Assembly (NCBI GenBank): GCA_050123275.1
Contig: JASFHK010000007.1
Coordinates: 1-64,000 of the forward strand
Length of the DNA stretch: 64,000 bases
Source of the DNA: E44-bin88 sp050123275
GTDB lineage: Bacteria > Chloroflexota > Dehalococcoidia > Dehalococcoidales > BS750m-G39
Direction: 5' to 3'
This document shows positions 24,302-33,806 of the stretch, in pieces. Each line of letters begins with the position of its first letter. Position 1 is the first letter of the stretch. The notes beneath the pieces were generated by a model. It saw nothing but the letters and a program-made list of their open reading frames with translations, made no database searches and was not told where the DNA came from. Both the position numbers and the translations under genes were made by a program.

Positions 24302-26560
24302 ATGCAGCAAGGTCAAAAGGCGATTGTTCTTTTCAATGAAGTCGGCAAAGGAGACGTCAATCTGGTCGGAGGTAAGGGCGCCAATCTGGGCGAAATGACC
24401 CAGGCCGGCATCCCCGTTCCCCCCGGCTTCATTGTAACCGCCGGCGCCTACTTCGACTTCTTGGATAAATCGGCGGTCAGGGACAAAATCAACAGCTGGC
24501 TTAAGCCCCTCGACCCCAGCAACAGCAAACAGCTCCAGCAAGTAGCCGCCGTCATCAAAAAGATAATCCTGGAAAGCCCCATGCCTCCCGAGCTGGCCCA
24601 GCAGATTGAAAAGACCTACAAGAGCATCGGCAGCGGTCTGGTGGCGGTGCGCTCCTCGGCAACAGCGGAAGACCTCCCCGAAGCCTCCTTCGCCGGGCAG
24701 CAGCGCACCTTCCTCAACATACAGGGCGGCAAACAGGTGGTCAAGGCCGTCCAGGAATGCTGGGCGTCGCTGTTCGAGCCGCGGGCCATCTTCTACCGCC
24801 ACCACCAGGGCTTCGACCACTTCAAGGTCGGCATCGCCGTGCCCGTGCAGAAAATGGTGCAGTCCAAGACCTCGGGGGTCATGTTTACCCTGGAACCGGT
24901 GACCAGCGCCAGCGACCGCATTGTTATCGAGGCCGTCTACGGCCTGGGCGAAGCCATCGTCTCCGGCGAGGTAACCCCCGACCTCTATGTCGTCTCCAAG
25001 GAAAGCCTGAAGATACTCAAGATGAAATCGGTCACCCAGGAGACGCAGCTCATTAAGAACCCCGACGCCAACGCCGCAGAGACCAACATCTGGGCGCCCC
25101 TCTCCGCCCCCACCAAGTCCAAGCAGAAGCTAAGCGAGAAAGAAATCACCCAGCTGGCGCAGCTGGGTAAAAAGATAGAAGCCCACTACCAGTTCCCCCA
25201 GGACATCGAGTGGGCCAAGGAAGACGGCAAGATTTATATCCTCCAGACTCGACCCGTGACCACCATCAAGGAGAAGGTCGAGGTCGAGCCCGAAATCGCC
25301 AACCCGGTGCTACTGAGCGGCGAAAAGGCCAGCCCCGGCATCGCCTCAGGGCCGGCCAAGATAGTCCCTGACGCCTCCCAGATTGACGTGGTCAAAACGG
25401 GCGACGTGCTGGTGGCCGAGATGACCACCCCCGACTTCGTCCCCGCCATGAAAAAAGCGGTGGCCATCGTCACCAACCGCGGCGGCAGGACGGCGCACGC
25501 CGCCATCGTCAGCCGAGAGCTGGGCATCCCCTGCGTCGTCGGCGCCGAAAAGGCGACCACCACCCTCAAGAACGGCCAGGTCATCACCGTTGACGGCTCC
25601 CACGGCAAAATCTACGACGGCAAAGTCACCCGACGCATCAAGACCACCGCCGTGGCCGACGCCCTCCGCGAGTCCATCAAGACCAAGACCAAGGTCTATG
25701 TTAATCTGGCCCAGCCCGAGCTGGCCGAGAACGTGGCCAAGCGCAACGTGGACGGCGTTGGGCTGTTGCGCGCCGAGTTCATGGTCGCCCAGATTAACGA
25801 GCACCCGCAGTACATGATTAAGCAGAACCGGGGCAAGGAGTTCGTCGAAAAGCTCTACGAAGGCATCAACACCTTCGCCAAGGCTTTCGACCCCCGCCCC
25901 GTCGTTTACCGCACCACCGATTTCAAGACCAACGAGTACCGCAAGCTCAAGGGCGGCGAGGAGTTCGAAGCCGAGGAAGAAAACCCCATGATCGGCTACC
26001 GCGGCGCCTCGCGCTACATCACCGACATCGAGGTCTTCAGTCTCGAAATCGAAGCCATCAAGAGGGTCAGGGCCAAATACAAGAACCTCTGGGTGATGAT
26101 TCCCTTCGTCCGCACCGTGGACGAGCTGGACAGGACCAAGCAGCTGCTCGAAGCCGAGGGCTTAAAGCGCTCCGACGACTTCAAGCTCTGGATGATGGTC
26201 GAGGTACCCGCCAACATCTTCCTCATCGACAAATTCCTGGAAGTGGGCATCGACGGCATCTCCATCGGCTCCAACGACCTCACCCAGCTGACGCTGGGCA
26301 TCGACCGCGACAGCGAAAAGCTGGCCAGCACCTTCGACGAGCGCAACGAAGCGGTACAAGTCGCCCTGGAGAGAGCCATCACCGTAGCCAAGAAAATGGG
26401 GGTCACCTCATCGATATGCGGGCAGGCGCCTTCGGTCTACCCCGAGCTTACCGAAAAGCTGGTCGCCTGGGGCATCAACTCGGTCTCGGTAAGCCCGGAC
26501 ATGATCGGCACCACCCGCGAGATAATCGCTAAAGCCGAAGCCAAGCTGGGAAAGAAATAG
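24302..26560 (+). CDS. ppsA: Phosphoenolpyruvate synthase
   Basis: A 752-residue enzyme that makes PEP from pyruvate and ATP for gluconeogenesis. Order: ATP-grasp domain (GGKGANLGEMTQAGIPVPPGF at 22-42 and VRSSATAEDLPEASFAGQ), the swivelling phosphohistidine domain with GGRTAHAAIVSRELGIPCVVG (about 394-414, His in TAHAA), and the PEP-binding TIM barrel ending CGQAPSVYPELTEKLVAWGI. Length is near the 750-800 norm. A strong ribosome site AAGGAGG precedes it. It supports growth on small acids with pyruvate as the entry point. Confidence 0.94.
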   Translation: MQQGQKAIVLFNEVGKGDVNLVGGKGANLGEMTQAGIPVPPGFIVTAGAYFDFLDKSAVRDKINSWLKPLDPSNSKQLQQVAAVIKKIILESPMPPELAQQIEKTYKSIGSGLVAVRSSATAEDLPEASFAGQQRTFLNIQGGKQVVKAVQECWASLFEPRAIFYRHHQGFDHFKVGIAVPVQKMVQSKTSGVMFTLEPVTSASDRIVIEAVYGLGEAIVSGEVTPDLYVVSKESLKILKMKSVTQETQLIKNPDANAAETNIWAPLSAPTKSKQKLSEKEITQLAQLGKKIEAHYQFPQDIEWAKEDGKIYILQTRPVTTIKEKVEVEPEIANPVLLSGEKASPGIASGPAKIVPDASQIDVVKTGDVLVAEMTTPDFVPAMKKAVAIVTNRGGRTAHAAIVSRELGIPCVVGAEKATTTLKNGQVITVDGSHGKIYDGKVTRRIKTTAVADALRESIKTKTKVYVNLAQPELAENVAKRNVDGVGLLRAEFMVAQINEHPQYMIKQNRGKEFVEKLYEGINTFAKAFDPRPVVYRTTDFKTNEYRKLKGGEEFEAEEENPMIGYRGASRYITDIEVFSLEIEAIKRVRAKYKNLWVMIPFVRTVDELDRTKQLLEAEGLKRSDDFKLWMMVEVPANIFLIDKFLEVGIDGISIGSNDLTQLTLGIDRDSEKLASTFDERNEAVQVALERAITVAKKMGVTSSICGQAPSVYPELTEKLVAWGINSVSVSPDMIGTTREIIAKAEAKLGKK

Positions 26561-26595
26561 CCTGAAAACACCTTACTTACCGCTAGGAGACGGAT

Positions 26596-26646
26596 ATGAA
26601 AAAGGCAGCCAGAATTACCGTACCGGTGGTGAGCGTCTCCCGATGA
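26596..26646 (+). CDS. 16-codon leader ORF overlapping the dGTPase start
   Basis: An ATG at 26596, preceded by AGGAGACGG, opens a 16-codon frame (MKKAARITVPVVSVSR) whose TGA overlaps the next start as ATGA. It could be a short leader peptide coupling translation of the HD phosphohydrolase. It may equally be chance. Confidence 0.3.
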   Translation: MKKAARITVPVVSVSR

Positions 26647-27764
26647 TTGAAGAGCTAAACGTACGCCAGCTGAACGAAGAGCGTGAGGAGAGCCTCTCCC
26701 CCAACGCCGTCAAGAGCCGCGACTCCAAAGGCCGGGCCCAACGGGAAGCGCCCTGCCCGGTGCGCACCGCCTTCCAGCACGACCGCGACCGCATCATTCA
26801 CAGCAAGTCCTTTCGGCGCCTGAAGCACAAGACGCAGGTCTTCATCGCCCCGCTGGGCGACCACTACGTCACCCGTCTTACCCACACTTTAGAGGTGGCC
26901 CAAATCGCCCGCACCATCGCCCGCGCCCTTAACCTCAACGAAGACCTTACCGAGGCCATCGCTTTGGGGCACGACCTGGGGCATACCCCCTTCGGCCACG
27001 TCGGTGAGGACGTATTAGACGAGCTTTACCCCGAAGGCTTCAGCCACAACGAGCAGAGCCTGCGCGTGGTAGACGTCCTGGAAAAGAACGGCAAAGGCCT
27101 TAACCTCACCTGGGAGGTGAGGGACGGCATCCTCAACCACTCCAAGGACGTTAAGGACACCAAGGCCAAAAGCGAAGAGCCCGGCACCTTCGAGGGCGCC
27201 GTGGTCAAGCTATCCGACATGGTGGCCTACATCAACCACGATATCGACGACGCCATCCGCGCCAATATGATTACCGAGCGCGACCTGCCCGTGCTGTCCA
27301 TAGCCAAGCTGGGCAACAGCCACTCCAAGCGCATTAACACCATGGTCTGCGATATTATTGAAAACTCCTGGGCCATCCGCGACACCGAAAGCGATAACAT
27401 CACCGTCACCATGAGCCCCGAAATCGCCGAGGCCACCGATAATATGCGCGCCTTCCTCTTCGAGCGCGTCTACAACATACGCTCGGCGCAGGAGGAATCG
27501 GAAAAAGCGCGCGAAACGGTGCGCAAGCTCTACCAGCACTTCAACGACTACCCGGATAGAATGCCCCCCGAATACACCGCCTACAAGGGCGAAACGGAAC
27601 GCCGCGTGGTGGACTATATCGCCGGCATGACCGACCTCTACGCGATGAGAATCGCCGACGAGCTGGCCGCCTTCAAGGGCAAGGCCAAACCCAAGCCCGC
27701 CCGCAAAAAACCAAAAACCCCCAAAGATAAACCCCCGGAGACACAATCCCCCACCCTCTTTTGA
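26643..27764 (+). CDS. dGTPase-like HD-domain triphosphohydrolase
   Basis: A 373-residue HD protein. Motifs: FRRLKHKTQVFIAPLGDHYVTRLTHTLEVAQIARTIA (first His in RLTHT), then AIALGHDLGHTPFGHVGE with the HD pair, and a later Asp in VVKLSDMVAYINHDIDDAI. That is the signature of the dGTP triphosphohydrolase family, which cleaves dNTP to deoxynucleoside and triphosphate. A Lys/Pro-rich disordered tail ends the protein. No ribosome site precedes the ATG other than one for the overlapping leader ORF. Confidence 0.87.
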   Translation: MIEELNVRQLNEEREESLSPNAVKSRDSKGRAQREAPCPVRTAFQHDRDRIIHSKSFRRLKHKTQVFIAPLGDHYVTRLTHTLEVAQIARTIARALNLNEDLTEAIALGHDLGHTPFGHVGEDVLDELYPEGFSHNEQSLRVVDVLEKNGKGLNLTWEVRDGILNHSKDVKDTKAKSEEPGTFEGAVVKLSDMVAYINHDIDDAIRANMITERDLPVLSIAKLGNSHSKRINTMVCDIIENSWAIRDTESDNITVTMSPEIAEATDNMRAFLFERVYNIRSAQEESEKARETVRKLYQHFNDYPDRMPPEYTAYKGETERRVVDYIAGMTDLYAMRIADELAAFKGKAKPKPARKKPKTPKDKPPETQSPTLF

Positions 27765-27789
27765 GGAATAGAAATGGGCAACCATCAAC

Positions 27790-27823
27790 GTCATTGCGAG
27801 GAGTGAAACGACGAAGCAATCTC
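27790..27823. repeat. REP-like intergenic repeat
   Basis: GTCATTGCGAGGAGTGAAAC and the following ACGAAGCAATCTC match the unit at 24079-24112 except at a few positions. It forms an imperfect palindrome. Confidence 0.7.
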
Positions 27824-27842
27824 AAGGTGGTGCGGGGTATAA

Positions 27843-27933
27843 GAGATATATAAGGGTCTAACCCTTATAGGGTGGGCACTGGGTGGGAAAACATTACGTA
27901 CGCTAACATAGTGGGGGCAGGAGGTTCCCCCAC
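27843..27933. repeat. Dispersed intergenic repeat, copy 2
   Basis: It has GAGATATATAAGGGTCTAAC, CCCTTATAGGGTGGGCACTG with a GGTGGGAAAA block, TTACGTACGCTAACATAGTGG and then a GGGGGCAGGAGGTTCCCCC hairpin. Most similar to the copy at 38436-38530. Confidence 0.7.
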
Positions 27934-27985
27934 CAAGAACCCTATAGAGTCCAACCCCCCAACTGTTGTAAAATAGAACCATCCT

Positions 27986-29758
27986 ATGAGCGTTATCGAC
28001 GACGTAAAACAAAAGATAGACATCGTTGACGTTATCGGCCAGCATGTCGCCCTGACCAAGTCCGGGAAAACCTTCCGCGGGCTTTGCCCCTTCCACGGCG
28101 AAAAACACCCTTCCTTCTACGTCTATCCCGACCAGCAAAGCTGGCACTGCTTCGGCTGCAACAGCGGCGGCGACGCCTTCTCTTTCATCATGAAAAAGCA
28201 GGGCATCGACTTCGGCGAGGCGTTAAGGGAGCTCGCCCAGCGCGCCGGGGTCGTTATCCCCTCAAAACGCGAGCCTGCCGCCCAAACCGAGGCGAAGCAA
28301 AAGCTCTACCAGATTAACCAGGCGGCGGCGCTCTACTTCCAGAACATGCTCCAGTCACCGGCGGGCGAAAAGGCGCGCAAATACGTTGAGAAACGGGGCT
28401 TCAACGAAAAGACCGTCGCCGACTTCCAGCTCGGCTACAGCCTCAACGGCTGGGAAGAGCTTAAAAAACACCTCGCCGGTAACGGCTACTCCGAAAAAGA
28501 GATGCTCGACGCCGGGCTGATTAGCGAAGGCAAAGAAGGCAAGCCGAGCCACGACAGGTTCCGCAACCAGCTGATGTTCCCCATCGCCGATGCCCGCGGT
28601 AAAATCATTGGCTTCGGCGCCCGCGTGCTGGACAACTCCCAGCCCAAGTACATCAATTCCCCCCAATCCCCCCTCTTCGACAAGAGCGGCAACCTATACG
28701 CCCTGCACCTGGCCAGAGAGGCCATCCGGGAGCAGGAGCGGGCCGTCATCGTCGAGGGCTACATGGACGTCATCACCGCCCGCCAGAACAGCTTTAATAA
28801 CGTGGTCGCCTCGATGGGCACCGCGGTTACCGAAAAGCAGGTAAGCGCGCTGAAGCGCATCACCAAAAACATAACGCTGGCGCTCGACGCCGACGAGGCC
28901 GGCGAGGAAGCCATGCTGCGCGGCGTCGAATTCGAAAATGCTTTAGGCGCCGAGGTCAAGGTGGTTATCCTGCCCGAAGGCAAAGACCCCGACGACGTTA
29001 TCAAAGAAAACGCCGAGGCCTGGCCCCAACTCCTGGAAAAAGCGATGCCCGTGGTCGATTTCACCTTCAACATGGTCGCCGCAGGTTTAGATTTAAGCAC
29101 GGCCCAGAACAAGACGCTGGCCGTGGAAAAGCTGTTGCCCGTGGTCGCCCAGATTAAAGACCCCATCCGACGGGCGCACTATTTGCAAAAGCTGGCCGGG
29201 CTGGTGCAGGTCGGCGAGCGCGATATCGAAGCCGCCTTGAGCCGCCTCAAAACCAGGCCCAAATGGACGCCGAAGGCAGAGCCCAAGCCGGAGGCGCCCT
29301 ATTTGCAACCTATACTGACCAACCCCGTCGAGGAATACTGCCTGGCGCTGCTTTTACAGCACGCCGAGCTCGACGCCAACGATGAAAACCTGCTTCCCGA
29401 ATACTTCGAAAGCAGCCAGAACCGCGAAATCTTTATTGCGCGGCGGGAGAGTGCTAAAATAGAAGAGTTGAAAGCGCGGCTCGACCCGGCCATGCACGAA
29501 CAGGTGGACGCCCTGTTGAGCCGGCAGCTTTCGCCCAACCGCATCGGGCAGAAATACGCCGAGTGCACGCTGCGGCTGCGGGAGAGATACCTCCGCAGCC
29601 TGGCGACGAAAATAGAAGCCGTGCTGACCCAGGAAGCCGAGTCGGGAGGCAAAGCCGCCGACCTGGCCAAACTAAAGGAACAGGGCATCGAGGTAAACAG
29701 CCGGCTGGGCGAGGTTTTCGCCCTGAAAAGACAGTGGCGGTTGGAGCAAAGGGGGTAG
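27986..29758 (+). CDS. dnaG: DNA primase
   Basis: A 590-residue primase that makes RNA primers at the replication fork. The N-terminal CHC2 zinc finger is CPFHGEKHPSFYVYPDQQSW...CFGC (about 34-56). The TOPRIM core has VIVEGYMDVITA (about 254-265) and LALDADEAGEEAM. The C-terminal helical domain would bind DnaB helicase. A TAAAAT box at 27969-27974 lies 11 nt before the ATG and no Shine-Dalgarno is seen. It is followed after 3 nt by rpoD, the classic macromolecular synthesis pairing, without rpsU. Confidence 0.95.
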   Translation: MSVIDDVKQKIDIVDVIGQHVALTKSGKTFRGLCPFHGEKHPSFYVYPDQQSWHCFGCNSGGDAFSFIMKKQGIDFGEALRELAQRAGVVIPSKREPAAQTEAKQKLYQINQAAALYFQNMLQSPAGEKARKYVEKRGFNEKTVADFQLGYSLNGWEELKKHLAGNGYSEKEMLDAGLISEGKEGKPSHDRFRNQLMFPIADARGKIIGFGARVLDNSQPKYINSPQSPLFDKSGNLYALHLAREAIREQERAVIVEGYMDVITARQNSFNNVVASMGTAVTEKQVSALKRITKNITLALDADEAGEEAMLRGVEFENALGAEVKVVILPEGKDPDDVIKENAEAWPQLLEKAMPVVDFTFNMVAAGLDLSTAQNKTLAVEKLLPVVAQIKDPIRRAHYLQKLAGLVQVGERDIEAALSRLKTRPKWTPKAEPKPEAPYLQPILTNPVEEYCLALLLQHAELDANDENLLPEYFESSQNREIFIARRESAKIEELKARLDPAMHEQVDALLSRQLSPNRIGQKYAECTLRLRERYLRSLATKIEAVLTQEAESGGKAADLAKLKEQGIEVNSRLGEVFALKRQWRLEQRG

Positions 29759-29761
29759 CTA

Positions 29762-31228
<1,467 letters not shown>

Positions 31229-31237
<9 letters not shown>

Positions 31238-31546
31238 CACCCCGTCCGTCAAGCTGGCCGTAACCACATAGCTCTCGATATCGGGTTCCCCCCGGCAGAT
31301 ATCAAGGACGATAGCCTTATACGCCTCCGATTTCAGATACGCGTCGAAGTGCTCCTGTGTTTCCCATATCAAAAAAGCGGCCTGGGCCAGCGTTTCGGGA
31401 TTCATGACGAAGAATTTCTGTCTAAGTCCGGGAACCTTCCTGGAGACTTTAACTACCTGGTCCAGATGCTTCCTCACGGCTTCGACATCGGCCAACTGCT
31501 GCTTCACCTCGTTCTTCACCTCGAATTTAACCCTGACGCCTACCAT
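31229..31546 (-). CDS. ABM/dimeric alpha-beta-barrel domain protein
   Basis: A 105-residue protein with the ferredoxin-like pattern of antibiotic-biosynthesis-monooxygenase-type proteins: VGVRVKFEVKNEVKQQL, then VSRKVPGLRQKFFVMNPETLAQAAFLIWETQEHFDAYLKSEAYKAI. Such proteins dimerise; some are oxygenases or heme-degrading enzymes, many have no known activity. It is convergent with rpoD and overlaps its end. Confidence 0.6.
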
Positions 31547-31672
31547 TTTTTTGCCCGTCCTTTCCGGCTGCTACTACCCGGATTATAGCATACGAAAAAT
31601 CCCGAAATCGCGCCTTTTACACGCAACCTATTGGCTGTTAGTTCGTTACATTAAGAAGAGGTACTATACGAT

Positions 31673-32053
31673 ATGAAATCTATCCGTCTCTTCGGATTAG
31701 CAGTACTACTCCTCGGGTTGGTGGTAGTATCGGTAAACTGTGCTTCAGCTATCAGGCCGATAGAAACAGAAGCGGATTTTCTCGGCTTTATCACTGAAAT
31801 TAGTCCCGATGGAGAAAATGAAGTGCTCGGCCGAATCTCCGTAGAATCACACGCCGATAAGATTGTCACCAAATACGTCATCACCATAGAAGACGAAACG
31901 TTAATTTTTGAGCAGGATGGAGATAATCTCCGCCAAACCGCCTTTGAGGCACTGGAAAACAAACAATGGGTAAAAATATGGTTCGACGGGCCCGTAATGG
32001 AGTCTTTTCCGATGCAAGCCACGGCTGCGCAGGTTGTAATTACGGATTCTTAA
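31673..32053 (+). CDS. Secreted DUF3221-like protein
   Basis: A 126-residue protein with an export signal (KSIRLFGLAVLLLGLVVVSVNCAS). The Cys at about 24 could be a lipobox, but the Asn before it is atypical. The mature part has FLGFITEISPDGENEVLGRISVE and ends WVKIWFDGPVMESFPMQATAAQVVI, resembling the DUF3221 family where the ESxPxQA segment is typical. It precedes the ECF sigma gene by 55 nt on the same strand. AT-richer than neighbours. Confidence 0.55.
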   Translation: MKSIRLFGLAVLLLGLVVVSVNCASAIRPIETEADFLGFITEISPDGENEVLGRISVESHADKIVTKYVITIEDETLIFEQDGDNLRQTAFEALENKQWVKIWFDGPVMESFPMQATAAQVVITDS

Positions 32054-32108
32054 GCCTTACTTACCCGCAACAGGATTGTAGATTGTCAGCTGAGATAACA
32101 AAGAGGAA

Positions 32109-32669
32109 ATGGATTTAGAGCAGGAAAAAGTGCTCGTCCAGAAAGCCCAGGAGGACGTTCAAGCCTTCGGGGAGCTCTATGACGAGTACTACGCCCGTAT
32201 CTTTAACTATGTCTTGAGACGGACGGCCAGCGTCGAAAGCGCCCAGGACATTACCTCCGACGTCTTCTTCAAGGCGCTGAAGAACATCAAACGCTTCCGC
32301 TGGCGCGGCGTTTCTCTATCTTCCTGGCTCTACCGCATCGCCACCAACGAAACCACCGATTATTTCCGCAACAACCGGAACCATAATCACCACGACGCCG
32401 AAACCGCCCTGGACAACGGCGTGATGGCCAACCCTTCGGCGGAATCCGAGGTTATCGAGGCCGAAGCCGAGCTGAAGCGGAACGAGGAGTTCCTCGCCCT
32501 GCACCAGAACATCGCCCGTCTTTCCGTTAAATACCAGGCGGTACTCACCCTCCGCTTCTTCGAGAACAAGCGGTACAAGGAAATCGGCCGGATTCTGGGC
32601 AAGCGGGAGGGAACGGTAAAGTCCCTGCTGCACCGGGGACTTAAACAGCTAAGAAAGCTTATGGATTAG
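32109..32669 (+). CDS. ECF-type RNA polymerase sigma factor
   Basis: A 186-residue sigma factor with regions 2 and 4 only. Region 2: FGELYDEYYARIFNYVLRRTASVESAQDITSDVFFKALKNIKRFRWRGVSLSSWLYRIATNETTDYFR (about 18-85). Region 4: LSVKYQAVLTLRFFENKRYKEIGRILGKREGTVKSLLHRGLKQL (about 137-180). It probably controls an envelope response together with the next gene. Confidence 0.9.
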   Translation: MDLEQEKVLVQKAQEDVQAFGELYDEYYARIFNYVLRRTASVESAQDITSDVFFKALKNIKRFRWRGVSLSSWLYRIATNETTDYFRNNRNHNHHDAETALDNGVMANPSAESEVIEAEAELKRNEEFLALHQNIARLSVKYQAVLTLRFFENKRYKEIGRILGKREGTVKSLLHRGLKQLRKLMD

Positions 32670-32717
32670 AATGCAACCTTTTAGGAGACGCCAGGTTATA
32701 GTAAGCGGAGGATGGTC

Positions 32718-33551
32718 ATGAAGGAAGAAGAGCTAATCGAAAAGCTGAAAAACGCCAAACTTCCTGATATCGAGCTCGAAAGCCATAAAAGCCGGCTAAA
32801 AATGGCTTTGCTTGATGCTGGCTATCCGCAGAAGCAGCGGGGAGCTGCTTTCTGGGAACTGGCAAAATCTAAGCTAAAAGGAGTGCAGGAAACTATGTTA
32901 AGAGGTTTGATCTCACGACAGCCAGTCTGGAAGACGGTGACTTTCGGCGCACTGGCCATAGCGGTGGTCCTCGGGCTGAGCCTGACGATACCATCGCTTA
33001 CCGCCGATTCAGCCTACGCGCAAGCCGAGGAAATCGCCCAGAACAGCCCGGAGGTACAAGCGGTGCTGGGCGAAGTGGGCGGGGAAGAGATAGTAATAGA
33101 GGTGATAGATATAGAGGACTCGGCGGGCACGGTAATTGTCCAGGGTGAAACGAGCTCCGTTTTGGCCAAGATAGACCTGGAGGCCCAAGCGGTAACCGAG
33201 GTGTTTAACCTCGTGGTCGACGAGCAGCTAGCTATCGAAATAGCCAAGGCCGACCCCAGGGTCCAGGAGCTTTTAGAGGCAGGGGCCACGATAGGTGACC
33301 TGTCGACGATGTATTCCTGCGGCATGATAGGCAACGTACAAACAGGCGAAACGGAATACCTGACCGAAATCCTAGTTATGGTGGAAATAAAAAGCGGCGA
33401 CACCGTTTATCTGGCCCACATCGACTTCGTTAAAGGCGAGCTGATCAGGTTAATCGAAATCCCCCCCGACGCTTCGGGTGCGCCCGTCGAGCCCGACAGC
33501 TATTCCATACCCGATAAAGACCCCGAATTCGACACCGGCGAAACCAGCTAA
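32718..33551 (+). CDS. Putative membrane-anchored anti-sigma partner
   Basis: About 277 residues from the ATG at 32718, which has the better-spaced AGCGGAGG site; an ATG two codons earlier is possible. The N-terminal cytoplasmic part (about 1-72) is helical, one membrane segment follows (about 74-92: TFGALAIAVVLGLSLTIPSL), and the rest is extracytoplasmic with repeated beta-rich stretches (AQNSPEVQAVLGEVGGEEIV). It lacks the HxxxCxxC zinc anti-sigma motif. Its role is inferred from cotranscription with the ECF gene. Confidence 0.6.
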   Translation: MKEEELIEKLKNAKLPDIELESHKSRLKMALLDAGYPQKQRGAAFWELAKSKLKGVQETMLRGLISRQPVWKTVTFGALAIAVVLGLSLTIPSLTADSAYAQAEEIAQNSPEVQAVLGEVGGEEIVIEVIDIEDSAGTVIVQGETSSVLAKIDLEAQAVTEVFNLVVDEQLAIEIAKADPRVQELLEAGATIGDLSTMYSCGMIGNVQTGETEYLTEILVMVEIKSGDTVYLAHIDFVKGELIRLIEIPPDASGAPVEPDSYSIPDKDPEFDTGETS

Positions 33552-33587
33552 CCGAATCGCCCTTACCCAAAGATTCACCGCTAAAGG

Positions 33588-33620
33588 AAAAGCACCCCTT
33601 CACAGGGGTGCTTTCTTTTT
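33588..33620 (+). terminator. Intrinsic terminator of the ECF sigma operon
   Basis: AAGCACCCCT-TCAC-AGGGGTGCTT is a perfect 10-bp stem with a tetraloop, followed by TCTTTTT. Confidence 0.85.
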
Positions 33621-33675
33621 CGAACAAGGTGGCGCGGTGAAGCGTACCCTTCAAGTTAAGGAGTTTACTCATTAG

Positions 33676-33806
33676 GACGGGCTGGGTTGGGATAGATAAG
33701 ACGTACGCTGACAGAGCGGGGTGTGGTGACACAAATCCAAAGAGAGATATTTAAGGGATTCCACCCTTATAGGGAGGGTTTTGGGTGGGAAATAAAGACG
33801 TTCGCT
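33676..33806. repeat. Dispersed intergenic repeats, copy 3 (two part-copies)
   Basis: 33676-33735 holds GACGTACGCTGACAGAGCGGG-like sequence. 33741-33806 holds GAGATATTTAAGGGATTCCACC, then CCTTATAGGGAGGG and GACGTTCGCTACCCG. The second part runs into the ffh stop codon (33805-33807). Confidence 0.6.
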
